From: Synanceia verrucosa | Taxonomy: Eukaryota; Chordata; Actinopteri; Perciformes; Synanceiidae | Reading direction: 5' to 3' | DNA length: 64,000 bases | NCBI GenBank assembly: GCA_029721515.1 | Contig: CM056562.1 | Coordinates: 7,986,767-8,050,766 of the forward strand | In this document: positions 18,070-33,000 of the stretch, one piece after another | Numbering within the stretch: the first letter of the stretch is position 1 | How the letters are laid out: every line of letters begins with the position of its first letter | The notes under the pieces: generated by a model | Databases searched by the model: none | What the model was told of the DNA's origin: nothing | Seen by the model: the letters and a program-made list of their open reading frames with translations, nothing else | Position numbers and translations under genes: made by a program

Positions 18070-21000
18070 CTGTAACACAAGCACAAGAGAGGACAGATTT
18101 AGAATATTTACATTATTATGGTCAGTATTGAACTTGAAAAAGAATACTTTTTACTGTAGATTTATTGATTGACGGCAAAGTCAAGTGCATTCATCTGTGT
18201 TTTAAAGTTAGCGACTTTTGGTGGCTGGAGCATTCATGAGTCACTGATGTCCAGATGGAGGCTGGTGAGGAAGGGAAACAGTTTAAATGCACTGACAGAC
18301 ACACTGGCAGCACACATCTCCACATTTTGGAGGCTCCTCCAACTAATAGAGTTCCTTTGCATTAGCTCTGCATTTTTTATGCCTGCAGTCAAAGGGCTTT
18401 CCCTGCATATATTTTGTTAGTATTAAACAAAGAGCCAGAATGTGGGTTGCTCCTGACATCAGACTTCCACATCAGCCAGCATAATCCCAGGCTGGTCATC
18501 GTCTGATTTTGTTTCCGGCACCGTAGTTGAACTCTCTCCGATTAAATCTCTCCGGCAGAAATGCTGGGGCTTTAATCTCATCCAAATGAAACCACTGAGA
18601 GGCCAAGCAGATCCTGATTAACTGCCTCTATTCAATCAAGGGACAAATGCATTATTATACACCATCTCCTTTTATTGCTATTGATTTGTAGTGCCCTGTT
18701 AATGTATTTATTCCTGGGGTCTGCAATAAATTGGGAATGCATCTGAGTGGAAATAAAAGTGAATGAATCATTTGCTACAGGAGGTGCCAAGCAAAGTGAC
18801 ACTCCTCAACAAACCACACCTGATAATGAGATGTTCAGTTGAGGTAAAGGTTCAGATTCAGCTTCATGTTATTCATTTTGTTGTTGTTGTTGCCAACAGC
18901 ATTTAAAAGCACGGTGAATACTACGACTTGACAAAGCTTATTTCTGTCACTCAAAGCCCTTAAGATTAAAGGTAGAAGCTGCTGGAAGAGGTGACATCTG
19001 ACATGTCAAGGTCAAACATGTAGTCCTCTTCTTGTCTGCAGGCACACAAGTGGACATTAAGGTACAAAGCTGGGCTTGATAGGCCAAAGGCTTTGACAGG
19101 CAGTGTAATTAGTTTGCTGAAGGATAGGCTGTACTCAAAGTGACAATGAATACTGGGAACTGTCCTCAACCTTAAGATAAGTGTCGGTTAAGAACAGAGC
19201 TCTATTAAAGCCTTCAGGGAAGAAAGACGACGGAGGGCTGTATAGCAGTTTGATCTTCCAATACTGTGTCAGTATGCTACATTAAATGAAAAGTACATCA
19301 AAAATGCACAGGAGTCTGGGTTTATGGATGCTAGATCTCATAAAAAGGGACTTTTAAGCAAGTCCCTTTTTACACAGTGCTTAGCTCGTTTCTGATTTTC
19401 TCATGTGCCTTTTTCACTTCAAATAAAAGACGGTGCACACTGGATCCCTAACAATGGGAAACTCCAAAGCCTTTATTCGGACAGAACTGCCATTTATTGC
19501 AGTATGTGACACACTGGGTTATACATTAAGGTGACAAGACATCCCAGATTTCCGGGGACAGTCCCCGTTTTGGATGACAAGTCCACGATTTCAGCAATTT
19601 ATGACTGAGAAAAATATATTGTGTGTTGATGAGAACAATGGTTATTATAGTCACTGGGTAGGAATTTGAATATACATGTAAACATGAAATATCCCAGGAT
19701 TTCATTGTTGGTCACTTTATTATACATTTATATCACTGATTCATATGAATTATTTCATATCCCAGCTTTTACCTCCATTTGCATCGTATTTGTTGTTGCT
19801 CTGTGTTTAAATGTGCCTTGAACAACTGCTGTTTAAAGATTGCTGACTTGACAGAGAGCAGGGAAGAATCACAGTGCAACACAGAATAGCCTCAGCAATT
19901 ATTAAGCAATTAATCACTCAGCAGATCAGTGCAATTACTGTACACCATGGACAAATGCCTCGTTGGGAAGCCGGGGGCAGCTCTGTGTGAAGCGGGTGGC
20001 ACCAGGGAGCAGGTGCTCCGACAAACAAAAGCCCTATATCTAAGATCATCTCTGTGCACAAACAGATTGAAGCGGCTGGAGATTGGGGAGGCTTTTCCAG
20101 GGTATTCCACAAAGCAGATTAATCATCTCTTTAGCTAGGCAGTGTGAGTAGCTGTTGCTGTGATCGGTGGAGAGCCGTTTGTCTGCGGTCGTGGTGTGCT
20201 GAGCACCATTCAATGATTGTTGCTCCTGGGAGGGATTCTGCCGCTGTGGGTTGTCCTTTTAGCACAGCACACTCTATTCATTCAGCAGTGCATACCTGCT
20301 CTCTGTTCTTTCCGCTGCTGGCACCTTTCAGCATAAAGTCATTTCTCCTCTGGTGATTTCCCCTTCGGCCATTCATAGTTCAAACTCTACTTGACAAGAT
20401 GAGTGGTTCAGGCCCAGCACAGTGTTGCATCCTCAGAACTATGATGGCGGCACAGCAGATTGAATCACTGGAGACTGACAGTTATTTCCTCCACTGATAG
20501 GCAACAGTCGAGCAGAAACTTCCCACAGGTTATGTAAATCTGATGCTGAAATTCCTCCCCTGTCATGTAGATCAGATATAAAAAGCCTTCGGTGTTGTCT
20601 ATTACACGGCTTCTGCCTCACAGATGCACAAAGAAAAAGCCCAATCTCATTAATGAGAACAAAACAGAATAGGCAATCTTGACAATCGTTCACCAAAACA
20701 ACCACAGCTCTGCCATCTCAGCGTGGGATGCAAGTGCTAATTAGCTCCTTGCATCTCATCATATTGCTTTGCAGATGCCTTTCCCCTGAACTTAACGGTT
20801 TTTCAAAGTCATTGTTCGTCCCAAATTGAAAACAACTACATTACATACTTTGATTCAAATTCTGGTTCTTATTCAACATGGTGTGATAGGAATAAAACTC
20901 TTTAATGTTTGAGCTGAGCATGTTTGTTAAGCTGAGCTTCCTGCTGTACCCCGTGTTGACTCAGTGATGTAGATGAAGAGCAGGGGACAGTCTCCATCTT

Positions 21001-24000
21001 CGAGTTAAATGTAAATATTTCTACTACTACCATTTCCACTAATGGTAAAATTAAAAAAAAAAACTCAAAGTTTTGGGGGTGTAAGGACGGCTCATATCTT
21101 TGTTGGATGTTCTGTTGTATGGCAAACTAACGGCAGACACATAAGAGCAAGCCAGGAGCATGCTAACAGACACAAGGTCCCATTCATTTTCCCAAACACA
21201 AGGTTGCATGTCTCACAGTTGGAGCACTTGTACTGATTTAATGGGGATGAATCACTCTGGTTCTAGCATCAGCATGGTTCTTTGATTAAAAAGTAGAACT
21301 TCTGTACATAAAAACTTCCAAGTAGACTGCAACTCCCAAGGTGCTTTTCAACCAGGAAGCTACAGAGTTTAAAATGGGCTATGTGCATCTGTAAGTGGAA
21401 GCTAAAGGTTGAGGTGTGGTTTCATGAAGCATTTTAAATTCGCTACTGCTCTGACTTGCACCCCGACTGACCTCTTCTCCATGGCAACCGCGTCTACGGA
21501 TCACAAGTATCGCTTTGTATTTAGACCTGTCACATTTTAGATAATTAAACTGGAAGATGAACCCAAGATAATCTGCATTGCTGGACACCATAAGGGTGAG
21601 GTGAAAAATCTTTTTGTTCTGTTATAATATGAAGGAACCCTTTCTCCCTGTGATAGATGGTATCATCCCTTGATTTATTGTCCATACATTCAGCTTCTCT
21701 CCCTCTCCTTTCCTTGCCATATGTACGCCCTATTTATTGCAGTGATGCGCGAGCTGCTGCAGTATGCCGAGGGTGGGTGGAGACTGTCAGGGGAGAGCTG
21801 AAGTCTGGATAATACACATAGATTGACAACCTGAGCTCAGCAACTGCTCAAGTCCCGAATTTATCAGACACACTGGAGATACTGGACTGCTCTGAGGGCT
21901 ACAGTACATCTAATGGGCTGCTAATCTTGGTTACAGCTGCAATGTGCAGTTGCTGTCTAACTTTGAAGAGGTAGCCTTTGCCCCCAACTTGATTTTCTTG
22001 GTTTTAATTTACCTCCCTGTACGCAGACCTACTATTCAAGGTGTCACACTTTGACCAGCAAGGTGATTACTGCTGCCCTGTCAGTAGTTTAAGTCACTGT
22101 TTTTGTAAGATGATAATAACAGGGATGCTGGTGATGAAGTCAGGTAGTTGTGACTGAAATCTAAAGCAGAGAGAATGCTTCTCTTTTTTTCTCTAAAAAC
22201 ATCATTCAGGTTTGTGTAGCTGAGGAATACTAAACAGCCCCATTTGCAGAATTTACGATATTTATGACAATTGCTTTGGCAGAGATAGATAGGGCTGTGA
22301 TAGAGGACTACTCTGCTTGCTAACACACTCAGCTGTATTCAGTGACTTAAAAACCAATTGGATGATCTGAGATAAACAACATTTAATGATACATAGCACA
22401 GATGAAATGATAATCTCCTGCTTTATTTGTACTCCGCAGAGTGCGTCTTCAATGGGATTTTATTACCATGCCACATGCTTTGGTTTAGTGACAACAGACT
22501 GGGGGTGCATCTTTTGCCATCACAAATTGTTCGGAGTTTGTTAATTAAGCCTAGCTGCTTCAGCGGCATACAGAGTTGGCACAAGATAAGATCAGCGAGG
22601 TGAAAAAAAAGAAACTCAGCTACAGGCTTCAGGACTTTGCTTTGCTCCTCGACGCAGTCGTGCTTAGTCATAAAAATTATACTGTTGCTACATCTATAAT
22701 GCTTGCTTCTCAGTTAGGTGAAACCCAAATGCACTCCCTTGCCACATTTATCTGCAGGAAGACATTTAAACAATAGGTCCAGTCAAAATGGCATGACAGA
22801 TAATAGCCTTCGTATCATTTATTTAAATTTTCTACCCACTCCGCTTAAACCCCCAGATTGAAAGCCACACTCACTTGGAGTAATGGTGAAAGCCATAAAA
22901 ACAAATCAAAGAAAATGCTTGTCTGATCAATATGGACACAAATAGACACACACAGATACATTGCAGCATTCTGGCTGCAACACAAGAGAGTAATGACAAT
23001 ACTTAAAAAAACTAGGGGAATGAACACAGAAGAAGATATTTAAATAAAATACTGTCAGTCATCTTGCTTAAGCCTATCCATCCATCCATTTTCTACCGTT
23101 TATCCTCACATAGGGTCGCGGGGGGGCTGGAGCTGTGCCAGCTGTCTTAGGGTGAAAGGCAGGGTACACCCTAGACAAGTCTCCAGTAGAGACCATCTAC
23201 AAATTACAAAGACTATAATATAAGATAATTATAATTTCCTCTGGGAGAAATAAGACATTATTTTCTTATCAGTAACCTTGGCCTTATTTATATGTGTGAA
23301 TGAACAGCTAGATATAGCAGTAGGTGGACATATTCTTTCTATTTAGGCGAACTCAATCTGTCTTAAAACATCCTTTAGTCCCACTGGAGTCTTACAGATT
23401 GGAAGGCAGACAAGATTTGAAGGATCTTTTTTATTTAGGTCAGACAGCAGGTCGTCAGGAGAGACCATCCTTCCCCTAAAAATGAAAAACATGTAGGTTG
23501 CTTGGACAAACTGATATTTTTATGTTTAGCATCAGGTGGCAACCTCTGGTGTTCGTAGTAATGATGACCACAATGTCTGCCCAGGGGGAGGTCAGGGTGG
23601 ATGGTTGTTTAAAGGCCAATTTATAGTACTCCGTAAAATGCCGTACGTCGAGACGGAGAGCCCTCTCCGTCGCCGGAGAGCCTGACGGAGAGCCTCTCCG
23701 TCGTCTCCGGGCGCAGGAATTTTTTTGTAACTGTCCGTCAATCCGTCAAGGGAAGACGGAGACGACAAGGGCTGTGATTGGTCCTCTAGCTGCACCCTGC
23801 TGTGAAATGCAGCCCCTCTCCATACACAGAAACAGACAGACAGGTCTCCTCTGCAGCAGAGCGGACAGGACAGGAACTAAAGTATCGATTATCCTTGTGA
23901 AAGGCAAATCAAACACATTCAACCTGCTCAAAAAATCTATTTAATTCATTTAGTAATTATGGCTGGGGTATATTTACACAGAACATACCGAAAGTTGTTG

Positions 24001-27000
24001 GTTTGCGTTTGCTATTATCCGATGTTGTGTTGAAAAGAAAGAGGAAGAGGAGTTTTAAAGATTGAAAGCAATCGATGTTGTTCTCTTCTATCTCCCTCAC
24101 AAATAATTAAATCATTAAATAGTATTTTCTCCTGCTTTTATCTGCGATATTAAGGTGCATTGCTTCACTTTCCGAGGGGGTGCATTTCAGCACAGGGCTG
24201 CACAACACGCATCATGACGGAGAAGTGCGAGGGCTCGAGAGGTCTCCGTAGCTACGGAGTCGGATGACAGATTACGCAGACAGAGAAGTATATTCCAGCC
24301 TTAAGAAAACCTGGATAGTGTGCTGCTGCTCAGCCTTACCACCAATCTGTCTCCCACAGGCCAATACCAAATATGAAGTTGTGAAAGGTTGGTTAGTTGT
24401 TGGCATCAAATGGTAAGGGAGAGCACAGGCCTTGAATGGTTAAGGTAATTTTGACCTTGAACAGCTAGGATAAGACACAGAAGGGTTAAGGTGAAGCAAT
24501 AACGCTGAAGGGTGAAGGTGAAGCACTGACCTAGAATAGTTAAAGTAAGGCATGGACTGATGGCTGTTGAAGGTTACTCTATGAAAGATGACTCAGCACA
24601 GTAGACTTAAATCTCTTTTCCAGTTTTATTCACCACATAACTACTTTCTATTATGAGTGCCTGTTGTTATCCTGCAGTGGTTTTGGAGAGATATTAAGGA
24701 AAAAAGGTTTTTTTTTTTGCTTTTTAACATCAGATCAAAGCTCCTATTTTGATGCACCTGGAGTAAAGTTTACTGTTGTCATGTTACTTAGGCAAGAGTT
24801 TGGCTCAGTAATGTTCATATGCATAAGGTCTTGATCAATACATGGCCCAGATCTGAGTTGCATTGTGCTGTTAGGTTTGTTTTCTTTCTAGTTCCACACC
24901 ATCTACACATGACGTGTAGTGAACAAGTCAAATCTCTCTTAACTTTTTTTTTCAGGAGGCTTACTTGTACAAAGTTTTCAGGCGATCAATCATCACAGAT
25001 GTTTGAGATATTAAAGTCCCAGATATAAGACGAAACTTTCTTATGTTTGTATGGCTCTGCCAAATAGTCAAGTTGCTGTCTACATCCAAGTCTGTCCAAA
25101 TGTCATCACTTGTCGCAGTGACCTTGACCTCTGACCTCTGACCAGTAACACACTTCCATTAAGGAAATGCTTTGAATTGCTTTCACAAGAATGGGATGGA
25201 TGTGAGGTCATAGTGGCCTTAACCACTGACCATCAAACTATCTTCATCCCTCAGTCCAAGTGGACATTTGTGTCAAATGTAAAGACAATTCCACAAAGAG
25301 TTCCTGAAATATCTTGTTCATGAGAATGGTATGGACAGATGGGCAGCCAGAAAATATAATGCTCTGGTCACAGCTGTTTGTAGCATGTAGGCATAAAAAT
25401 AACATATTAGTCAGTAATGACATTATGGAAGCCAATAATTAGAAATTGTCATCTGAGCAGATGACATCATCTATAACATCTGGATGGCAACTTTCATTAG
25501 ATCCTCCTTTTTTAGACTAGGTTTTATTTATTTACACTTCACACTACACTTAACTGAGGCCTAATGATTTCTTATCCACCTGTCATCTGATATGAAATGA
25601 GGACTCTGCTTTCAACTTGGTTTTCCAACATCATCTGGAACAGAAAGCAGGCTTTCTTGTAGAAGCGACATTCTCGAGCACTGGATAGTCTGTTTTTGTA
25701 TTGTTGTTAAAAGAAACAATTGTACCTAGGACACGGTTTAAATCTATATTTTGTGAGGGTGTTGAAGCTACTGTCACTCAGGTCCATGTGAGAACAAAAG
25801 AAATGTCTCACTGTATAAGGTACATCACCAGGAAAGTGTTTTCCACGCAGCTGTCTGTTTCCTGTTTTAGACAACAAGGAATCAAGCAGTAGAGGCTTTT
25901 GGAGTGAAGTGACAAATGACATGAGGTTGCAGCTTGAGTCAATTTCCCACCTGCTTCTGAGCCTATTTCATAGCTCAGAACACATCACACAAAACCACTG
26001 CCAGAATAACAGTGTGTTGAAACAAAACAACCACAGACTGTTAATGTAGCCTTTATTACTAAAGAGAACATGATCAAATTCTAGATCCTCATATACTCTG
26101 TGACAGGGTTAACTGTACGTCCTGTCTACTTTATATTAATGACATTTAGGCTACACAGTAACCCTTACGAATGAAACAGTAGGATAGAAAAACAGTAAAA
26201 TGCAATCAGGCCAAATCTCTTTAAAACATCCATCTCTGACACACTGAACCAAAGTACCACATAATGATACCATATAATACCATATAATATAAAACAGCAT
26301 TTAATGCTGGAAAAGTGAAGCTGGCATTGACGACAGTGAGAAAAAGCCCACCTGTAAATGATGCAGGCGCTGTTTCTACAAGTGTCACAATTTGCTGTGT
26401 CTTGTCCTGTTCGGTAGGTGAGTCTGTGAACAGAGAGATGAAAAGATATATGTGATCTCCAGAGACAGGTTTAACTTCTATATTTCAACACCTGTGGGAA
26501 TCAGCTATTAGCAAAACATTTGTTCAGGCTGTTGTTTTTTCAAATTTCATTCAGTCCCAACTGAAAATGCAGCAGGGCCTCTGATGCTGCATTTCTCTCA
26601 GATATGGTTAATCAAGTGTGTAGACTGAGTTGATTTTACATAACGGGATTACCCTCGCTTTGCCAGGACATATTTTTCAAATGTGTTCTGTGTCTCCATC
26701 CTACAGGCAATAGGAAGTCAGTAGCAAACTCATTACTGCATGAATCATGTGTAATGAAAAAATCAATAATTTTGCGTTCTGCACTTTACAGCACTTTTTT
26801 TTTTTATTATTTATTATCAGACTCAATTTGCTACAGACATAATGAACATCAAGGAGGTCTGTAAGAGATGTTATTTGTTACGTTGAAAAACCTCTGGGAA
26901 GGACCAACATCACCCATCTGTTGTGATACAAAGGAGGCTTACATGTCAAAGATGACACATTATATAATGAATTATATTATTATCTTTCATATTGCCAGTT

Positions 27001-30000
27001 TCTTTTATTCATAATTTTTTGAGTTAAGGTAAGTGTGCAGGTCTGCATATTGATATTTACACTATAAGTCACTGCATGCAGTCTGCAGTGGAACTGGTGT
27101 GTGTGTGTGTGTGTGTGGGGGGGGGTGGTCTGTGTTAGAGCTTTGCATGTAATTACTTGCTGTCGCAGCAGCCCGTCACCCTGTCGTATGACATGTGGAG
27201 GGGGTTGGACCTCAACCTTTTGCCATGACATGAGAGGTGACCTCACTTGGGGAGACAGAGCGGTGTGTGGATCGAAAATGCTGATGGGAGCTCAAGGTCA
27301 ACAAGTTCATTCATCCTGCCCTGTTCCCAAATGAAGTCTCTCTGAACAGCTGTGAGCAAGGACAGTAACTCACCACACAGACAAGGTCCACTCTAGTGGA
27401 CTGCCTGGCTTTTCATGTACATCCTTGAGATTTAAAGAGCCTCACTCTAATAATCAAAGCGTATTAACCTAAATTTATAATCACCGCACACACTCCCCTT
27501 CCCCCCCATTCAGGGTAAAACAGCTCATGACCCAGTGCAGTAGTCACTGTATTAAAAGCACAGAATGTCAGGGATGAGGATTGAAGAGATGCTTTATGGG
27601 GAGAAAAAATAAACTGCACCTCTGAAAGTCGTTCGCTCTAAGCTGTTTGTTTGTTGGCACAGATTCACTGCTGTGTTGTCGTCTGCCCACGTCAGCTGTC
27701 CTGGGATATGTCCTCGTCACTCCGCTTACACTGACTGTCCAAACCCCCTGCCTCCATAGCTGCTGCTTTTTCAGCCTGAGCACTGCATGCTGTTATTTTG
27801 TTTTCACTGATAACCTGTGATCCACAACTGCAGTCAGTTAAGGCCACTTTGTCTCACATGGCATGTTTTAAAGCTATAGTCTGTCATTTTGTTCAGAAGC
27901 ACTTTTTGTTCTACTGGGTGAAATGGTCCTTCCACTCTGATAGCAGTTAATACATTATGTGTTCAGAAAAAAGAATGAAAAGAATCAGATCTCTGTGGCA
28001 GCTACAGGACTCTAAAAACTCTGACCAATCCCTGCCATTTGGTCCGAATGGAAAGAACCAATCAGATGCCTTCATGTCTCATCCTGCTCACGTCCCCCCT
28101 CTGTCCCTCCCTCCTCCCCTTGGCAGACATATCCAGAACACACCTCTACAGAAATAAAGAGTTAGCAGGAAAATACGTTCTGTAGGGAACAATGGCAAAG
28201 AAAATGTCCAGAGTTACTTCTGACGGCTCACCCTGCTAAACAGGAAAACAGAAGAAAGATGGAGGCAGAAAAGACTGAAAGACAAAACTCTGGATAAAGC
28301 TAAGAGGACAAACCAGAGTGAACATCGGTGGAGACACTGAACAACTGAAGGGACTGAAAAGTGCAGATGTTGCTTTCATTCTGTTGGACAGATTTATTAT
28401 TTTCATGAAATATGTAATGTTTGCTAGCTTAGCTACTTTTGTAGCGCATGTTAGCTCAAAGCTAACATCAGCTTCTCTGTGGGTGTAAGCCAGTTGAGTG
28501 TGGCTTGTATTGAAGAGGTTATAGGACATGACATTTTGAACATACTGCTCAGTAATCATCTCCAGTGTCTGCATTATAAAGGTGCTCACAGACTCCAGCA
28601 GACTGTGAGCAGAGCAGAAGCTCAAAGCTTCCATAATCGAACGCACTGCCGCCAGTAGTTTCCTGTAAATCGATGTGAATAGATGCCGAGCAGTGTTTTG
28701 TGTGACAACAGTACAGAGGGGAGTCCACACAGTCGTAAAATTTGAGCGTTGCGCACTGCGTGTCCGTTCCATCGAGTATGTTTGGGCCTTTAGCCCAATG
28801 CTAACATTAGCTTCTCTGTGCTTGTAAACTGGTCATCAGTGGCAATTGTACTGAAGAGGTTATACGATATGACATTTTGACCATATTACACAGCCATAGT
28901 CGTCAGTGTCTGCATTATGAAGGTGACAATATAATGTTGATATATTGGCTTTGAGTGGGACATTTTACAACTGTGGTGATGTAGCATATCGTCTCTCCTC
29001 TCCCTGCTGAGTCCTGCTGTTCAAGTTTGAGGGGGTGGAGCTTTGGACGGAGCACTGACGGGAGGGAGAGGAGGGGTGGAGCAGAGAGGAGGCTGAGAGG
29101 AGGTGCTATTTTCAAATCTTGCTAGCTCTCTTGCTAGCTCTCTAACATGACAGACTACAGCTTTAAATATGGGGTAAATACTAAGCAATAACAAGCTATT
29201 TTGTTCGTAAAAAATCAAGCAAAGTGATACAAAACAGCACATTTTAAGGTTTAAGCTGTATTGTGTTGTGATGTGAGTAAGAAACTGTAAGATCATCAGT
29301 GTCAAGCAAGTGTCAGCGACCCACTTCTGCTTGGGCTCGGAAAACCTGAAGAGAAGAGAAACAGCTGACAAGCATATGGTTTGGAGTTTCCTTTTTGCAT
29401 GAAGAGTTCCTATAGGACATGATGAGCACATGCATGAGCATATAGGACATGCATTGTTTTGAGTTCCTGTTGCACATTTGTCTCATTCAGACAGCAAAAT
29501 ACAATCCCCCCAAAATAGAGAACTGTGATATTTTGGAGGAAATGTCTCAGATGTATAAAATGCCTTCTTATGGCGCTTTTCCACAACACTAGTACGGCAT
29601 GGCATGGCAGAGCTCAGTTTTGGTGCTTTTCCATTACAACTGAGTACCTCGTTGTACCTCCTCAGCATGGGCGGGGTCGTCATACAGCAGTGCGAAACTG
29701 CATTTACATGTGACACAGAAAACTGGGAAGAAGAAGAAGAACAGCAACACTACTGTCACAATGGACAATGGAGGACACCGAACCGATCATGTAAGCAATC
29801 AAAGGCGATGCCATTTTCTTGTGTAACAAAAAGAGAAGCAGCTGCCGGTTTTAAAAATGGCAGCGTCGAGTTGTGTTTGTCCTGTCGGACATCACACATC
29901 CAATGACGCTTCAACGACACTCGTTGGCCAATCGGTGGAAGGCAGTCGGCTGACGTCACGTTTTAGTATCGCTTCAGCTCACTTGGAACCAGGGCTGAGG

Positions 30001-33000
30001 AGGTACGAAAAAAGTACCTAGTAGCCTACCAGGTACTAGTGGAAAAGCGCCACAACCGTGTAGAGCCGTGCTGTACCATACCACGCCTGTGGAAAAGCGC
30101 CATTAAAAACCTGTAGTTTTTGAATAGCTGTATGAGAAGGCTATATGTATATATAGCTCAGTATATAGCTTAGTGTGACTCGGGCTGGGAAGTGGAGGGT
30201 CACCGGTTCAAGTTGCTTGAGCAAGGCACCAAACCCCCAACTGCTTGGGATGCCTGTACAAGGCTCTGACACCTCTCCATTAGTGCATGTGCGTGTTTCG
30301 CATGTATAATGTGCAATAAAGTCATAACGAACCAACAGTGAAAAGTGAACTTTCCCTACTGAGGGACTAATAAAGGGATTCTTCCTCTTTTTCTTCTGTC
30401 TAGTCATATATAAATGGGAAAGGTATTTGGAAAATGCACTTATTTTGCATCCTGTAAGTGCGCCTCTCTAATAACGCTGAAGGAACACAACACAGTGTAG
30501 GCGCTATGGCAGGCACACTTTCGCTGAGATGAAAGGCAAAGTGTTATGAGGCTGCACTAATTGGGACTTTACAACCAAGTTCCACAGAGCCACACCGGGG
30601 TGCCTTGTTCTCCACTGGATGAGGATAAGACTTAAATAAAAATTTGCTTTGTGTTGCTGTGGGGCTTTAGAGATTGATTCGTGCAATATCGCTGCTTATA
30701 TGAGCCTGGCTGCCAACATGGCATGAGGACTTTATGAAGCTTGTTAATGCCTTCCTACTTTGCAGGTATGTCTCCAATGAAATATGACACATTAAGAGTT
30801 ATAGGAAATTTACTTGCTCTTGCATTAAAATGACACAAGGGGCCTGTAATAACACACAATGGGCTGTGCATTTGAAAAGCCCCATTAAACCTTGATGGTT
30901 GATCATATCACACCACTAGTACAATGTTTTAGCCATGCTAGCACTACTTGTCCTCCAGCGCCATGACATGTCAAAGTTTTCATGTATTCAGTGAAACACA
31001 GTTTGGCCCAAAAATATTTGGGCAGTCTTCATGATTTGGGCTCTACATACCATCACATTGGATTTGAAATGAAACAACTACAACAGAATTGAAGTGCAGA
31101 CTTTAAGGTATAATTCAAGGGGTTGAACAAAAATATATGATTAAACATGTAGGAATTGCAGCTATTTTTATACAAATGCTCCTCATTTCAGGGGCTCAAA
31201 GGTAATTGGACAAATAAACATAATCCAAAGTAAAATGTTACTTTTCAATATTTTGTTGAGAATCCTTTTCAGGCAATGACTGCCTGAAGTCTAGAACCCA
31301 TGGACATCACCAAACACTGGGTTTCCTCCTTTGTGATGCTTTGCCAGGCCTTTACTGCAGCTGTCTTCAGTTGTTGCTTGTTTGTGGGTCTTTCTGCCTT
31401 AAGTTTTGTCTTGAGCAAGTGAAATGCATGATCGATTGGATTGAGATCTGGTGATCGACTCGGCCATTGCAGAGTATTCCACTTTGCTTTAAAAAAGTCC
31501 TGGGTTGCTTTTTCAGTATGTTTTGGATCATTGTCCATCTGTACTATGAAGCGCCATCCAATCAACTTTGCTGCATTTGGCTGAATCTGAGCAGAAAGTA
31601 TATCACTGTACACTTCAGAATTCATCCGGCTGCTTCTGTCTTTTGCCACATCATCGATAAACACAAGTGACCCAGTGCCATTGGAAGCCATGCATGCCCA
31701 TGCCATCACACTGTCTCCACCATGTTTTACAAAAGATGTGGTGTGCTTTGGATCATAAGCTGTTCCAGTTCTTCTTCAAACTTTCCTCTTCCCATCATTC
31801 TGGTACAGGTTGATCTTAGTCACATCTGTCCAAAGAATGCTGTTCCAGAACTGGGCTGGCTTGCTTCTTCAGGTGTTTATTGGCAAAGTCAATTCTGGTC
31901 TTTCTATTTTTGAGGCTGAGTAATGGTTTGCACCTTGTGGTGAATCCTTTGTAATTACTCTCATGAAGTCTTCTCTTTATGGTACATTTAGATACTGATA
32001 CACCTGCTTCCTGGAGAGTGTTCTTCATTTGAGTGGATGTTTTGAAGGGTTTTTTTCTTCACCATGGAAAGGATTCTGCGATCATCCGCCACTGTTGTCT
32101 TCCATGGACGTCCAGGCCTTTTTGAGTTCCCAAGCTCACCAGTGCAGTCTTTTTTTCTGAGAATGTACCAAACTGTTGATTTGGCCACTCCTAACATTTC
32201 TGGTACTTCTCTGATGGATTTCTTCTTTTTTTCAGCCTCAGGATGATCTGTTTCACCTCCATTGAGTGGCCGCATGTTGTGTGTTCACAGCAACAGCTTC
32301 CAAATGCAAACGCCACACCTGGAATCAACTCCAGACCTTTTAACTGCTTGACTGATGACAGGTGACAAGAGCCTCGTTATTTTTTTTGCAGTCTTCTGAG
32401 TCAATTGTCCAATTACTTTTGGTCCCTTAAAAAAGAGGGTTAGGGTAAGCCCATATTGATCATATAATTGTATTGTGAATATGTTTTTCTAAACAGCTAA
32501 AATAACAGAACTTGTGTCACTGTCCAAATATTTTTGAGTCTAATTGTATCTCAACATCTACTTGCTGGATTTACACCGCATTCTGCTCAGATGTTCATGG
32601 TTCACAGAGAATGACATTCATTATCACTTGATGTTTTTTTCTATGGTCATGCCCTCAGATGTCCATGGTGTACAGAGGATGGATTAACAACCTCTGACCC
32701 CATGACCTTTCATCTAGCACCAACATGAGGTCAAAATGGTCAGTGTGTTCAGTTCTTTGGTTTACGCACAAATACCTACAACACTAATGCCAGTAAACTC
32801 TAAGCTCTACATTGTTCTTGGTGCCACTTAGCAAGTGTTAGCATGCCAATAAACAGATACTGTAAATATTATGTGCTAAACATCAACATGCTAAAATTGT
32901 CATTGTGACCATGTTGGCAGTGTCTCACAGACTCGCTTGTCTGGATGGAGACTCTTTGTCTTCTTTAAGGATAATTTTGGTCATTAATGACTTGTGTCTT

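Larger units (their letters stand above)
18070..26351 (-). other. insyn2a intron 2 (8.3 kb)
   Basis: Non-coding. It contains a short MITE (19529-19717), a SINE piece (23074-23187), a 688-bp MITE (23614-24301), a degenerate minisatellite (24434-24560) and a dispersed repeat (25080-25395). The remainder, especially 18430-18800 and 20000-20800, has no repeat signature visible to me and could include conserved non-coding sequence; I cannot test this. Confidence 0.85.

Noticed and set aside
28236..28772. 178-codon minus-strand open frame
   Set aside because: It lies inside a non-autonomous DNA transposon and includes part of an internal duplication; no transposase motif.
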